Shown in pieces: positions 27,506 through 36,222 of a stretch of 64,000 bases of DNA. How positions within the stretch are numbered: the stretch's first letter is position 1; each line of letters begins with the position of its first letter. A program made the translations under genes and the position numbers. The stretch spans positions 62,001 through 126,000 of the forward strand of contig DASQIH010000080.1 of the NCBI GenBank assembly GCA_035631655.1, written 5' to 3'. The notes beneath the pieces were generated by a model. The model made no database searches, had not been told where the DNA came from, and was given only the letters and a program-made list of their open reading frames with translations. Source of the stretch: Gp1-AA122 sp035631655 (GTDB taxonomy: Bacteria > Acidobacteriota > Terriglobia > Terriglobales > Acidobacteriaceae).

Positions 27506-28237
27506 TTGCAAATTCGATTGGCCGACATCTTCGCACGGATATGTGTTAGTTTCGCCGCGCTCCCTGGGGACGGCGGACTGAGCCCCGGAGCCGCGGCGCC
27601 GAACGGCCCGTCCGGATACTCCTCGCGCGAGAGGCGAAAACTTGTCTCCACGATCTTTCTGATTGTCGGTGTCGTGCTGCTCGTGCTGGCGCTCGGGGCG
27701 TACACATGGATGTCGATAGAGCAGCATGAGCTGGAAACCAATTGGCAAGCGGAGAGTGCGAAATCCGCTGCCGCATCGGCGCAGGGGAACTCCACCGCTG
27801 CCCGTGTCACCCTGCTCTCGATTCCCAAGATCAAGCTGCAAGCTGCAATTCTTGAAGGCACCACTCGCAAGTCGCTGATGCTGGCTCCGGGACATCTGGA
27901 GAGCACCGCCTGGCCTGGAGATCCCGGTAATTCCGTTATTGCCGGACATCGCGATACTTTTTTTCGCCATATTCACGAACTCAACAAGGGAGACGACATT
28001 TACGTCCGTCGTGGCACCCGCGAATACCACTATGTGGTTATCAGCAAGGCCATCGTAGGTCCCGACGATATTGCCGTGACTTACCCCACGAAAGACACAC
28101 GGCTCACGCTGGTCACCTGCTATCCCACCTACTACATTGGTCCTGCTCCCAAACGTCTGGTGGTGGTGGCCACTTTCCAACCGGGGTCTACAACCGCGGC
28201 GTCGGGGCACACGACCGAGTCCAACCCAAGCCAGTAA
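27506..28237 (+). CDS. Sortase (probably class D-like)
   Basis: 243 residues if the TTG at 27506 is used; a second in-frame TTG is at 27518 and no ATG precedes the membrane segment, so the exact start is uncertain. One membrane helix at ~46-67 (VSTIFLIVGVVLLVLALGAY), then an extracytoplasmic sortase beta-barrel. Catalytic residues are all visible: His148 in SVIAGHRDTFFR, Cys205 in TLVTCYP and Arg217 in GPAPKRLVVVA. The enzyme cleaves LPXTG between Thr and Gly and links the substrate to an amine acceptor, normally the peptidoglycan precursor. The LPATG protein encoded directly upstream is the obvious substrate. The class is judged from the TLVTCYP context and is tentative. Confidence 0.92.
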   Translation: MQIRLADIFARICVSFAALPGDGGLSPGAAAPNGPSGYSSRERRKLVSTIFLIVGVVLLVLALGAYTWMSIEQHELETNWQAESAKSAAASAQGNSTAARVTLLSIPKIKLQAAILEGTTRKSLMLAPGHLESTAWPGDPGNSVIAGHRDTFFRHIHELNKGDDIYVRRGTREYHYVVISKAIVGPDDIAVTYPTKDTRLTLVTCYPTYYIGPAPKRLVVVATFQPGSTTAASGHTTESNPSQ

Positions 28238-28337
28238 TTCCGCTGCCTTTCTACAGTCTCTACTGGATGGATTCCCACACTGAGCACGCCCAAGATGGAG
28301 AGGTGTGTATTTGTGCCATCACAAATTGAGGAAACCC

Positions 28338-29303
28338 ATGAAGTCACTAGCGAAACTGATAGGCGTATGCGTCGTTCTGGCCGCTATGGCCGGAGCCATG
28401 TACGCACAAGACTCGGATACCAGTAAGAATGACTCCGACGAGGTCAAGCGGGTGAAAACGGCCGCCAGGGTTTTGGATGAGATCATGTCCACGCCCGACA
28501 AAGGTATCCCGCAAGACGTGTTTAAATCGGCGAAGTGTGTCGCGGTCGTGCCCTCGATGATTAAAGGCGGTTTCATCGTAGGCGGCAGATACGGTAAAGG
28601 AGTGGCCACGTGCCGCACGGCCAATGGCTGGAGCGCGCCCGCCCCCATCAGCATCGCGGGCGGCAGCTGGGGTCTGCAATTTGGCGGAGAGGCCGTTGAC
28701 CTGGTCATGCTCGTAATGAACCAGCAAGGTATGGACCATCTGCTGACCAGCAAGTTCAAACTGGGAGCGGAGGCATCGGTGGCTGCGGGCCCAGTAGGAC
28801 GCCAGGCAGAAGGCAGTACCGACTGGAAGATGAAGGCAGAAGTTCTAACCTATTCCCGCGCGCGCGGTGTTTTTGCCGGTCTCGAGCTGAACGGCGCCGT
28901 GATCAAGCAGGACAACGACGAGACTCGCGTCTTATATGCAAAGATGGTCCCGTTCCGTGCGATTCTCACCGGTAAGGTGCCTCCTCCTGCAGGCACCGAG
29001 ACTTTCCTGGCAGCAGTGCGGAAGTATGCCGCCGAGTCTAAAGCGGAAAGAGGCAGTCTGACCCCAGCCAATCCTGAACGCTCGCTCACGCCTGCTGAAG
29101 CCAAGAGCCAAATCGAGGAGAAACTGCGCACCCAGCCGGGGCTCTACAGCAAAGACATCCGCGTGACGCTCCGCGCCGACGCGGTGGAACTCTCCGGATC
29201 AGTTCCCTCCGAGCGCGATCGTTCGCTGGCTGACCGCATTGCGCAATCCTATGCAGGGGATCGCCAGGTACAAGATCACCTGAACGTAAATCCGCAACTC
29301 TAA
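28338..29303 (+). CDS. SYLF (Ysc84) domain protein with C-terminal BON domain
   Basis: 321 residues; the ATG at 28338 follows GAGGAAA and starts a signal peptide (MKSLAKLIGVCVVLAAMAGAMYA). Residues ~35-225 are the SYLF/Ysc84 domain, recognisable by AKCVAVVPSMIKGGFIVGGR and the Gly-rich RGVFAGLELNGAVI. Residues ~255-320 match the BON pattern (IEEKLRTQPGLYSKDIRVT...VELSGSVPSERDRSLADRIAQ). Both are lipid- or membrane-associated periplasmic modules. SYLF-BON fusions are common in Acidobacteriota. It is probably an envelope-stress or membrane-binding protein; it follows the sortase by 100 bases, and a functional link is not shown. Confidence 0.87.
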   Translation: MKSLAKLIGVCVVLAAMAGAMYAQDSDTSKNDSDEVKRVKTAARVLDEIMSTPDKGIPQDVFKSAKCVAVVPSMIKGGFIVGGRYGKGVATCRTANGWSAPAPISIAGGSWGLQFGGEAVDLVMLVMNQQGMDHLLTSKFKLGAEASVAAGPVGRQAEGSTDWKMKAEVLTYSRARGVFAGLELNGAVIKQDNDETRVLYAKMVPFRAILTGKVPPPAGTETFLAAVRKYAAESKAERGSLTPANPERSLTPAEAKSQIEEKLRTQPGLYSKDIRVTLRADAVELSGSVPSERDRSLADRIAQSYAGDRQVQDHLNVNPQL

Positions 29304-29316
29304 AACTGGCCGTCGA

Positions 29317-30441
29317 CTAACGCGACGCGGTGGACAACTTTTCAACTCCGGTTGAGGACGTTGCCACCGCGTTTTTCACAGGTCTCTGATCTACGTATCG
29401 TTCGAATTCTTCCGCCCGATGTTCGGAAGTGTGCTCCGCCAACACGCGCTGCTGCGCATTACGCCCAATGCGCCGGATTTCACTTTCGTCCATTTCAAGC
29501 AGATAGCGCACCACCTCCTCCGACGAGCGCGGCAGCAAGATCTCCTCACCCGGCTCTAGAAACGTCTCCAAGCCCGCCCAGTTATCCGACACGATGGTGC
29601 TTCCGCAGGCTGCCGCTTCGAACAAGCGGACCGAGGGGGAATATCCCGCCAGGACCATCTCGCGACGTGTAACGTTCAAAGTCATGCGCGATGACGAATA
29701 GAACGAAGCATGGAACCGTGGCTCGATATGGATGATCTGCCTCACATTGCGAGGCCAGCACAGCTCTTCCGGATACTGTGGGCCGGCGAGCAGGAATTTT
29801 CGGTCTGGCAACCGGCGCGCGGGAGCGCAAAAAAGTTCTTCAATCTTGGCCTGCCGATCAGGAGCGTAGGTTCCCATGTAGCTGAAGTCGCATGTGTATT
29901 CCGGACGGGCGGATGCGAACCGGTATTTTGCCGGATCAAACGAACAATAAAGCGGCAGCGCGGCTCGAGCGCCAAACCTCGACTCCAGTTCCTGGAGCAT
30001 GGGCCCACCCGTGAAGCTGAAATAAATATCGAATCCCGGAACCTGCTCCGGTTTCAGGTATTCGGCGCCGCCCGACCGAAGTTGGGCGACGGTGATGGGC
30101 GTGTCGATATCATAGAAGGCTTTTACTCCCGCTTTGGAAGCAAAAACCTCCTCAATGGCTTGCGTCGCGTCGGGAAAATAGGAGCCGACCATGGCCACGT
30201 CGCAGTCCCGCAACTGTTCTCGGACCGCAGGCAGGACCTCGTCCCATTTTTCGTAAATGCGAACTCTGCAGAAGTCCGGTTCCGGCAGGTCGCGGTTGGA
30301 CGCGTACCACTCCTGGTTGCACTCAAAGAAGATAATGCGGTGCCCGTGGGCCCCTAGCGCACGGGCCAACGCGCGATACGTAGTCGCATGGCCGTTTCCC
30401 CAGGAAGACGTAATGGCCAGACCGAAAATGACAATCTTCAC
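29317..30441 (-). CDS. CgeB-like glycosyltransferase, first of three
   Basis: 374 residues. The start MKIVIFGLAITSSWGNGHAT matches the product of 50097-51161 nearly residue for residue over the first 25 positions. GT-B fold: the N-terminal domain ends near FDIYFSFTGGPMLQEL and the C-terminal domain has SYMGTYAPDRQAKIEELF, then FYSSSRMTLNVTRREMV and SVRLFEAAACGSTIVSDNWAG, the Glyco_trans_1_2 (spore protein CgeB) donor-binding region. It is the last gene of the long minus-strand operon, 15 bases after the related gene at 30457. Sugar and acceptor are unknown. Confidence 0.85.
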   Translation of the reverse strand: MKIVIFGLAITSSWGNGHATTYRALARALGAHGHRIIFFECNQEWYASNRDLPEPDFCRVRIYEKWDEVLPAVREQLRDCDVAMVGSYFPDATQAIEEVFASKAGVKAFYDIDTPITVAQLRSGGAEYLKPEQVPGFDIYFSFTGGPMLQELESRFGARAALPLYCSFDPAKYRFASARPEYTCDFSYMGTYAPDRQAKIEELFCAPARRLPDRKFLLAGPQYPEELCWPRNVRQIIHIEPRFHASFYSSSRMTLNVTRREMVLAGYSPSVRLFEAAACGSTIVSDNWAGLETFLEPGEEILLPRSSEEVVRYLLEMDESEIRRIGRNAQQRVLAEHTSEHRAEEFERYVDQRPVKNAVATSSTGVEKLSTASR

Positions 30442-30456
30442 GTTGCCGGTTCTCCC

Positions 30457-31581
30457 TCAGGTGCTGGTTCGGACTGCGTTCCTGGCTTCGATTCTTGCCA
30501 CTCTGGTTCGCTTACGAGCAGAATCTTCTTCCACAATCTTCTGGAATTGCAGGGCCCGTAACCCGTAGGTATGGTCGCGCAAGGCCCGGTTTCGCATGGC
30601 CGCTCCGATCTCAATGGTTCTGATACGCGAGAGACGCCGTAAATAGCTAACAATCTGTTCCGCGGAGGAGGCGATCAGTATTTCTTTCTCGGGCGCAAAG
30701 AATTCCTCCACTCCCGCCCAGGCATCGGTGATCAAGCAGGCGCCGGCTCCAGCGGCTTCAAACACGCGCGTGGGCGGGGAGAATCCTACACTGGCCATCG
30801 ACTCGCGATTGATGTTCAAGACCATGCGAGCAGAACAATTAATGCGATTGTGGTCCGCGCTGCCCACGTGCCCGATCCAGCGCACGTTCGGCGGCAGGTT
30901 ACACCCACCCCAGCCTTCGCCCCCCAGGATGAATTTCATTTCGGGCGCTAGTGTGGCGGCCTTAAAGAAAAAATCCTCTACCCTCTTCTCTCGATCGGGC
31001 AGGCGATGCCCAACGAAGGCGAGATCACATTCCACGGCGGGATCGCTCGCCCCCGGGTGGTGGGTCGCGGGATCAAGTCCGTTGTAAATCGGATGGCAGT
31101 TTCGCGCGCCTAGGCGGACGTAGTGCTGAATAACGGGCGGTCCTCCCCCGTATGTGAAAATAAAATCGTATTCCGGTATGAGAGCGCGGAATGGATCATT
31201 TCCGCTAGCCTCCACTCTCGCCAAGGTGGCAGGCGCGTCGACGTCCCAGAAGGCAACCCGAGTACCCTCTGAGCGGCACTTCAAAACCTCCGCCTCGATT
31301 AGTTCATCATCCGCTCCTACCCCGCTGTGCTTGATCACCAGATCTGCGTCGCAGGCCTTGCGCATGAGCTGCGGAATATCGGCCGAGGTCTGATAAACCA
31401 ATACCTCTGCGTAATCGATCTTCCCGGCATCGCGATTTTGCTGCCGCTTGTAGATGTCCGGCTCAGCAAAGGTGACCTGGTAACCCAGCGCATGCAAGTT
31501 CTTATATATGCCTCGGTAATAAGTGGCAGCGCCGTTCCAGTACGACGAGGTGAGACTGGAGCCGAAAACAAAGATCTTCAT
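30457..31581 (-). CDS. CgeB-like glycosyltransferase, second of three
   Basis: 374 residues from the ATG at 31581, whose ATGA overlaps the stop of the upstream gene; the longer open frame to 31632 would lie inside that gene. Starts MKIFVFGSSLTSSYWNGAAT, diverged from the 29317 and 50097 paralogues but with the same C-terminal layout: LAFVGHRLPDREKRVEDFFF, then RMVLNINRESM and TRVFEAAGAGACLITDAWAG. Cytoplasmic GT-B glycosyltransferase. The middle position in a tightly packed glycan operon suggests sequential sugar additions with its neighbours. Confidence 0.85.
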   Translation of the reverse strand: MKIFVFGSSLTSSYWNGAATYYRGIYKNLHALGYQVTFAEPDIYKRQQNRDAGKIDYAEVLVYQTSADIPQLMRKACDADLVIKHSGVGADDELIEAEVLKCRSEGTRVAFWDVDAPATLARVEASGNDPFRALIPEYDFIFTYGGGPPVIQHYVRLGARNCHPIYNGLDPATHHPGASDPAVECDLAFVGHRLPDREKRVEDFFFKAATLAPEMKFILGGEGWGGCNLPPNVRWIGHVGSADHNRINCSARMVLNINRESMASVGFSPPTRVFEAAGAGACLITDAWAGVEEFFAPEKEILIASSAEQIVSYLRRLSRIRTIEIGAAMRNRALRDHTYGLRALQFQKIVEEDSARKRTRVARIEARNAVRTST

Positions 31582-32693
31582 CTGCCCAATTCCTCGCAGA
31601 TCTCCAAAAGTTGCTGGGCGCGATGTGCGCACGTGTGTCGCTGGCGAATCGTCTCAAGCCCCTGGGCTGCCATTTGCGACCGAGCTTTTTCATCTCGCAG
31701 CAAATACCGGATCTCCGCTTCCATGGCCTGCCCATGTGAAAGACAGATATAGTCTTTGCCTTCCCGGAACAGCCCCTCGGTATCCGTCCAAGGCGCGCAT
31801 AGCAAGGGAATACCGCAGGCCAGTGCTTCAAACACCCGGATTGTCGGGACGCCGCTGAGACCGTTGGCATAGAAGCGCCGCGGCACGTGCAGCGTCAGCG
31901 CACTCTGCGCGTAAGCTTGAGGAACCTGCAGGTTGGAAAGATAGCCCCGATATTGGATTCCCGCCTGCGCTAGCGCCTCCCTAGCTGCTTTCGGATACCG
32001 CACACCATGCACGCCGACTTTCGCACCCAGATTCGCCACGGGCTGAATCAGAAACTCGTCCAGCTCGCGCGTGCGCTCCTCGTCGCCCCAGTTTCCTACC
32101 CAGATCACGTCGGTGTTCTTTTGCGCCTGGAATGCATGGAAGTGCGCCATGTCTGCAGCCTCGTGAAACGTCCAGGCGCGCGGGATACCAAAGCCTTCCT
32201 GATAAATGCGCTGAATCGCTCGGCCGAATGCCAGCACTCCATCGAACAACCCTAAGTTCAGTTCAAGAATCTCTCGTGGGCTAGTGTATGCGCGATGATG
32301 GGTGTCGTGGAGGAGCGCGCGCAAGCCAAGCTTCTGTTTCAGCGAGAGCAGCTTGTTCACGACCTGAGGCGGATTCCATTCATGGATGATAACAATGTCG
32401 GTGCCCCGCAACTGCTCCGTCGCAAATCGCTCAAAGTTATCGTCATTCCGGTAGAACTCCACCCGCAATTCAGGGAAGCTGTCATAGAACTGCTGCGTCG
32501 CTCGCTTGGCGATTTCAGCGCCTTCCTGCTCCAGGTTTGAGCGGGACCACGAATCCTCCTGCTCATAACAGCGCACTTCATGCCCCAGCTTCACCAGTTC
32601 GTGCGCTAGCCCTCGTAGGAAGTGGGCATTCCCGTGGTTCCAGTCCGACACCCAGGAATGAGCGAACATCCGGAACTTGAGTCGTTGCCTCAC
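31578..32693 (-). CDS. Glycosyltransferase (GT-B, CgeB/GT1-like)
   Basis: 371 residues from a GTG at 32693 that overlaps the upstream stop by 4 bases (GTGA). The longer frame to 32900 gives a Gly/Arg-rich out-of-character N-terminus and is rejected. Begins RQRLKFRMFAHSWVSDWNHG with an HGNAHFLRGLAHELVKLGHEV acceptor-domain start, has DIVIIHEWNPP, and a C-terminal domain with VIWVGNWGDEERTRELDEF and TIRVFEALACGIPLLCAPW. It is a nucleotide-sugar-dependent cytoplasmic transferase. Specificity cannot be read from sequence. Confidence 0.85.
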   Translation of the reverse strand: MRQRLKFRMFAHSWVSDWNHGNAHFLRGLAHELVKLGHEVRCYEQEDSWSRSNLEQEGAEIAKRATQQFYDSFPELRVEFYRNDDNFERFATEQLRGTDIVIIHEWNPPQVVNKLLSLKQKLGLRALLHDTHHRAYTSPREILELNLGLFDGVLAFGRAIQRIYQEGFGIPRAWTFHEAADMAHFHAFQAQKNTDVIWVGNWGDEERTRELDEFLIQPVANLGAKVGVHGVRYPKAAREALAQAGIQYRGYLSNLQVPQAYAQSALTLHVPRRFYANGLSGVPTIRVFEALACGIPLLCAPWTDTEGLFREGKDYICLSHGQAMEAEIRYLLRDEKARSQMAAQGLETIRQRHTCAHRAQQLLEICEELGR

Positions 32694-33796
32694 GCGGCCG
32701 CCTCCTGCACTGCCGTCAGCCGGCGGTAAAGGCGTTCGTATTTGTCCACCATGTAGTCCGCCGTGAACTCTTCCTGCGCCCGCCGGTAGGCCCGCTCCGC
32801 ATATTCGACCCGCATATGGGTATTGCTGCTCAGGGTTCGAATCGCGGCCGCCAGGCCGTCCGCATCGTTCTTCCTGAAGTAGTAAGCGGAGTCGCCCCAT
32901 ATCTCATGAAATGTGGGGATATCGTTGGCCACGACAGCACAGCGAGAAAAGGCAGCTTCCAGCGGCGCTAATCCAAAAGGCTCGTAACACGACGTAGCTG
33001 CGTAGGCGGCAGCATGTGCATAAAGCACTCTCAACTTCCTCTCCGACTGTTCGCCATAGAACTTCACCCCACTCCAACCATTGCCGTTGCCGGCGTGCCC
33101 GCCCAGCAACTTGTCAGGGTGTTCTTGTGAACCCACGATCCAGACTGGGAGCGGATGCTCGCGTTGCGCGAGCAGAGAAACCTGCTTTGCCTGATCCCAT
33201 ACCCGCCCAACCACCAGAATGTATCCGTGCTTCCCTGCTTGTGGATCAAACAGCGCTGGCGTGCGACCGTTATGGATCACATCACTGAACTCTGGCCGCA
33301 GATAGTGTTGATGCAGACCATCAAGCATGAACTGCGAAGGCGCCACCACCGCCCTCGCCCGGCTCAACCCACACGTCACCGTCTGCCGATACCAGCGCAG
33401 CCAAGCTGACTCGGGAGGTTCTTCCCGGTGAACGCCCACCCACCAGCTCGCCACGTCGCTGTGCGCCACGACCAGGCAGGGAACGCTGTTCAACACTCCG
33501 TAGGCGTATTGGTTGGAGTGAAGCAGGTCAGGTTTAACCTCGTTTACCAAATTGTGCAGGTATGCCTTGGACTCTTCGATGTCCCGCTCGGCTTCCTGCA
33601 TCCACTCCAGGCGAAAGCCGGTTGCACGGAACTCCAGATCCCCAAGCCCATGCATCCACGCCGCTTGCTCCTCCGATGGAATTTTTCCGAAGCTGATGAG
33701 GGTAACGCGATGACCGCGCCGCACTAAACCGCTCACCAGTTCGCGGGTGTAGGTCCAGACACCGCCCACGGTGTCCGTGGTCATCAATATGTGCAT
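32690..33796 (-). CDS. GT4-family glycosyltransferase
   Basis: 368 residues from the ATG at 33796, overlapping the 3' end of the radical SAM gene by 13 bases. N-terminal MHILMTTDTVGGVWTYTREL has the GGVWTYT acceptor loop of glycogen-synthase/sucrose-synthase-like GT4 enzymes. The C-terminal domain shows GYILVVGRVWDQAKQ and the EX7E site EPFGLAPLEAAFSRCAVV. The final residues are basic helical. It is part of the seven-gene compact operon segment between 37341 and 29317. Donor and acceptor unknown. Confidence 0.88.
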   Translation of the reverse strand: MHILMTTDTVGGVWTYTRELVSGLVRRGHRVTLISFGKIPSEEQAAWMHGLGDLEFRATGFRLEWMQEAERDIEESKAYLHNLVNEVKPDLLHSNQYAYGVLNSVPCLVVAHSDVASWWVGVHREEPPESAWLRWYRQTVTCGLSRARAVVAPSQFMLDGLHQHYLRPEFSDVIHNGRTPALFDPQAGKHGYILVVGRVWDQAKQVSLLAQREHPLPVWIVGSQEHPDKLLGGHAGNGNGWSGVKFYGEQSERKLRVLYAHAAAYAATSCYEPFGLAPLEAAFSRCAVVANDIPTFHEIWGDSAYYFRKNDADGLAAAIRTLSSNTHMRVEYAERAYRRAQEEFTADYMVDKYERLYRRLTAVQEAAA

Positions 33797-35070
33797 TCCA
33801 GATCCTCGATAGCAGCGGGAGCCTGCTCCTGGATGTCGCTGTAGCCTTTCTCGCGGAAGGTGGATGTGTAGTAGTGATGTGCGCGCTCCCACGCTTGATC
33901 ATCAATGGGCCCGAAAATCTCCTGGTACATCGGTGTGCCCGGGTAGGGAAACATGGGTATTGGTTCGCTGACCCACACTCCTTCCTCCTTCAGCCGCTCT
34001 TGCCAGGAACGAATGTCCTTGCGATCGTCGTACTCGGTCAGAATCAGGTTCGCCTGCACCCAGGGAATACGCTTACGCGCGTAGATCAGGAGTTCCGACA
34101 GGCGATCAGTCGAGAGCCTGCATCCTTTATTAAGTTCGTTGCGGCCTTCCTCGGTGATGGACTCGATGCCACATTCCATCGAGATGCAACGCGCGTTACC
34201 CAGTAGGTCGAGAGTCTCCTCACTCCACAAATCGATGCGGGTTTGCAATCCAATACTGACCGGACGCTTGGCAAGTTCTTCTAACAACCGCCGTACATTT
34301 TTCCCTACGCCGAAAATTTCGTCGATCCAGTAGATGTAGTCCACGCCTCGCGCAAGAAGTCGATCGACTTCATCCAGGACCGCATCCACGTCCCGCTCCC
34401 GGAATTTATTTCGGAAGAGAGTCTTGTTGCAGAAAGCGCAGGCCCACGGGCAACCGCGAGCAAATTCCAATTCCGCTCCGTGTCCTGAACCGGAGAAAAC
34501 ATGATGCCGGTGCTTGTGCCTCTCCACGTCGTAATTGTCGAATTTCAGCGCGCCGAGTTTTCGCATGTCCGTCACTGCGAACCTGGGGCTGAAACGTTCT
34601 CCGTTTTCGTCTTTCCAGCAGCATCCATCGATCTGTGACCAGGGCTGAGAAGCGAGCAAGGGTAGAACCTCGTCCGGCTCTCCGCGGAAAACCACATCAC
34701 ACCGCAATTTGCGCATGGTCGGACCCGGCGTTGCGGAAGGATGCGGCCCAATTGCAACTTTGACGGCCCGGCTTTCAAGTCCAGCGAACCATTGCTTGGG
34801 AATGCGTAATTCCGGCGGTGGACATCGCCAGAACAAGTACGACGGTGCGGTTGGCATAACCAGAAAATCCGGCTGAAATGCATCCAGCCGGCGCTTCACA
34901 TCGGTGACATTCAGCTGCTCCAATTGCGCATCGATGAGTAAAGGCTCATGCCCGGCTTCCCGGATCTTGTCGAAACCGAACAGCAGTTCGAGAGGATAGT
35001 GCGGCTCCTGGCAACCGAAGTAAATCGAGCCGCTGAAATCCCACGCCGGATTGACCAGAGCAAATTTCAC
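33784..35070 (-). CDS. B12-binding-type radical SAM protein
   Basis: 428 residues. Residues ~1-140 have the layout of the cobalamin-binding Rossmann domain that precedes many radical SAM enzymes (MKFALVNPAW, then PLELLFGFDKIREAGHEPLLID), but I see no DxHxxG base-off motif. The radical SAM core follows with C207-x3-C211-x2-C214 in ARGCPWACAFCNK, then the SAM-binding VDYIYWIDEIFG and IGLQTRID strands and SMECGIES. The C-terminal ~90 residues contain ILTEYDDRKDIRSWQERL and FPYPGTPMYQEI, as in the B12/SAM methyltransferase-like subfamily. Start ATG overlaps the upstream stop by 4 bases. Inference: C-methylation, epimerisation or rearrangement of a sugar or its carrier within this operon. Confidence 0.88.
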   Translation of the reverse strand: MKFALVNPAWDFSGSIYFGCQEPHYPLELLFGFDKIREAGHEPLLIDAQLEQLNVTDVKRRLDAFQPDFLVMPTAPSYLFWRCPPPELRIPKQWFAGLESRAVKVAIGPHPSATPGPTMRKLRCDVVFRGEPDEVLPLLASQPWSQIDGCCWKDENGERFSPRFAVTDMRKLGALKFDNYDVERHKHRHHVFSGSGHGAELEFARGCPWACAFCNKTLFRNKFRERDVDAVLDEVDRLLARGVDYIYWIDEIFGVGKNVRRLLEELAKRPVSIGLQTRIDLWSEETLDLLGNARCISMECGIESITEEGRNELNKGCRLSTDRLSELLIYARKRIPWVQANLILTEYDDRKDIRSWQERLKEEGVWVSEPIPMFPYPGTPMYQEIFGPIDDQAWERAHHYYTSTFREKGYSDIQEQAPAAIEDLECTY

Positions 35071-36197
35071 GATGCCGCCTCCGGTACGTGAGCCAAGTCA
35101 GCAAGTGGAATCCTGCTCTCAACTGCGACAGGACGAAACAGTTCGCGATTCTGTCTCCGCCATTCAAAGATGTTCGTCAGAATTTGCTCAACTTTCAGTT
35201 GTGGAGACCAGTCGGTGTCGCGCAGCAGCTTGCTGAAATCGGTTACGTAGACCGGTTGATCACCGGGCCGGACGCCCTCGAACTCGTGTTGCAGGCGATG
35301 CCCCGTGAGCTTCTCGATCTTTTCCATGATTTCGAGCAGCGACACGGTATTCTGCAACCCGCCGCCGACGTTGTAGACCTGGCCCGCAGTCCTGTTCAGG
35401 TTGTCACGCACCGCCTGGAAAGCGCGCATCAGATCTTCCACGGCCAGCACATCACGCACCTGCCGGCCGTCGCCATAAATAGTCACTGGTTGGTCCTGCA
35501 ATGCCGAATATAGGAAATGCGCGACCCAGCCCTGGTCTTCATTGCCAAACTGGCGCGGGCCGGCGATGCACGACATGCGGAACACGACCGTAGGCAAATC
35601 AAACATGCGCGCGTAATCGTGCACATACTGATCGGCGGCTCCCTTGGAACATCCATAGGGAGAATGGAAGTCCAACGGCTGAGCTTCCGAGACCCCGTCG
35701 CGCCCGAGGTAGCTATACCGGCTGCGGCTGGAGACAATGGCCTGCGAGGCCATATTCCCGTATACCTTGTTCGTGGAAGTGAAGAGCACGAAGGGGTGGC
35801 GCCCGCTGCTACGGGCAGCTTCCAGAACATTGAACGTACCCCCCACATTCACCTCAAAATCGAATCGTGGGTCCTCGACCGAGTTGGTAACCGCTACCTG
35901 CGCCGCAAAATGATAAATCTCGGTCGCTTTCTGAACCGCGCGCTGCACGGCTGCGGCATCGCGCACATCCCCGATGGTCACCTGCAGGCGCTCGGAGCCG
36001 TCAAACGCTTTCTGCAGCCAGCGTAAATTGTGGCGCACACCTCTACGGGAAAGATTGTCGAAGATGTGGACCCGAACATCCGTAGTCCTGAGCAAACGAT
36101 AGGCCCAGTTCGAGCCAATGAATCCGGCTCCGCCAAAGATAAGGACAGAATGAAATGGCAGTACCTTGTCTTTCATCACACTTCCCTTCCCCGCCAT
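35067..36197 (-). CDS. NAD-dependent epimerase, CDP-tyvelose 2-epimerase-like
   Basis: 376 residues from the ATG at 36197, which has AGGAGG about 10 bases upstream; an ATG at 36176 (also with a purine-rich leader) is an alternative. Extended SDR fold: NAD-binding GGAGFIGSN at 22-30, active-site Tyr181/Lys185 in SPYGCSKGAADQY. The phrases FDNLSRRGVRHNLRWL, VNVGGTFNVLEA, STNKVYG, LDFHSPYGCSKGAADQY and DQGWV match what I remember of RfbE/Tyv (CDP-paratose 2-epimerase) closely, better than UDP-galactose 4-epimerases. The family interconverts paratose and tyvelose on CDP. No CDP-glucose pathway genes are seen here, so the substrate may be another NDP-sugar. Overlaps the radical SAM start by 4 bases. 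Confidence 0.87.
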   Translation of the reverse strand: MAGKGSVMKDKVLPFHSVLIFGGAGFIGSNWAYRLLRTTDVRVHIFDNLSRRGVRHNLRWLQKAFDGSERLQVTIGDVRDAAAVQRAVQKATEIYHFAAQVAVTNSVEDPRFDFEVNVGGTFNVLEAARSSGRHPFVLFTSTNKVYGNMASQAIVSSRSRYSYLGRDGVSEAQPLDFHSPYGCSKGAADQYVHDYARMFDLPTVVFRMSCIAGPRQFGNEDQGWVAHFLYSALQDQPVTIYGDGRQVRDVLAVEDLMRAFQAVRDNLNRTAGQVYNVGGGLQNTVSLLEIMEKIEKLTGHRLQHEFEGVRPGDQPVYVTDFSKLLRDTDWSPQLKVEQILTNIFEWRRQNRELFRPVAVESRIPLADLAHVPEAAS

Positions 36198-36222
36198 GCA
36201 CAAGAGCCCTCCTGCAACCCGC

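Noticed and set aside
27506..28237. Exosortase or archaeosortase
   Set aside because: Those are multi-TM proteins; this one has a single TM helix and the TLVTC sortase active site, and the substrate has LPATG, not PEP-CTERM.
31582..31632. Longer N-terminus of the second CgeB-like protein
   Set aside because: It lies inside the upstream gene; the ATGA overlap at 31578-31581 and the MKIFVFG beginning define the start.
32694..32900. 69-residue N-terminal extension of the glycosyltransferase at 31578
   Set aside because: Gly/Arg/Pro-rich, lies inside the upstream GT4 gene, and is unlike any GT N-terminus.
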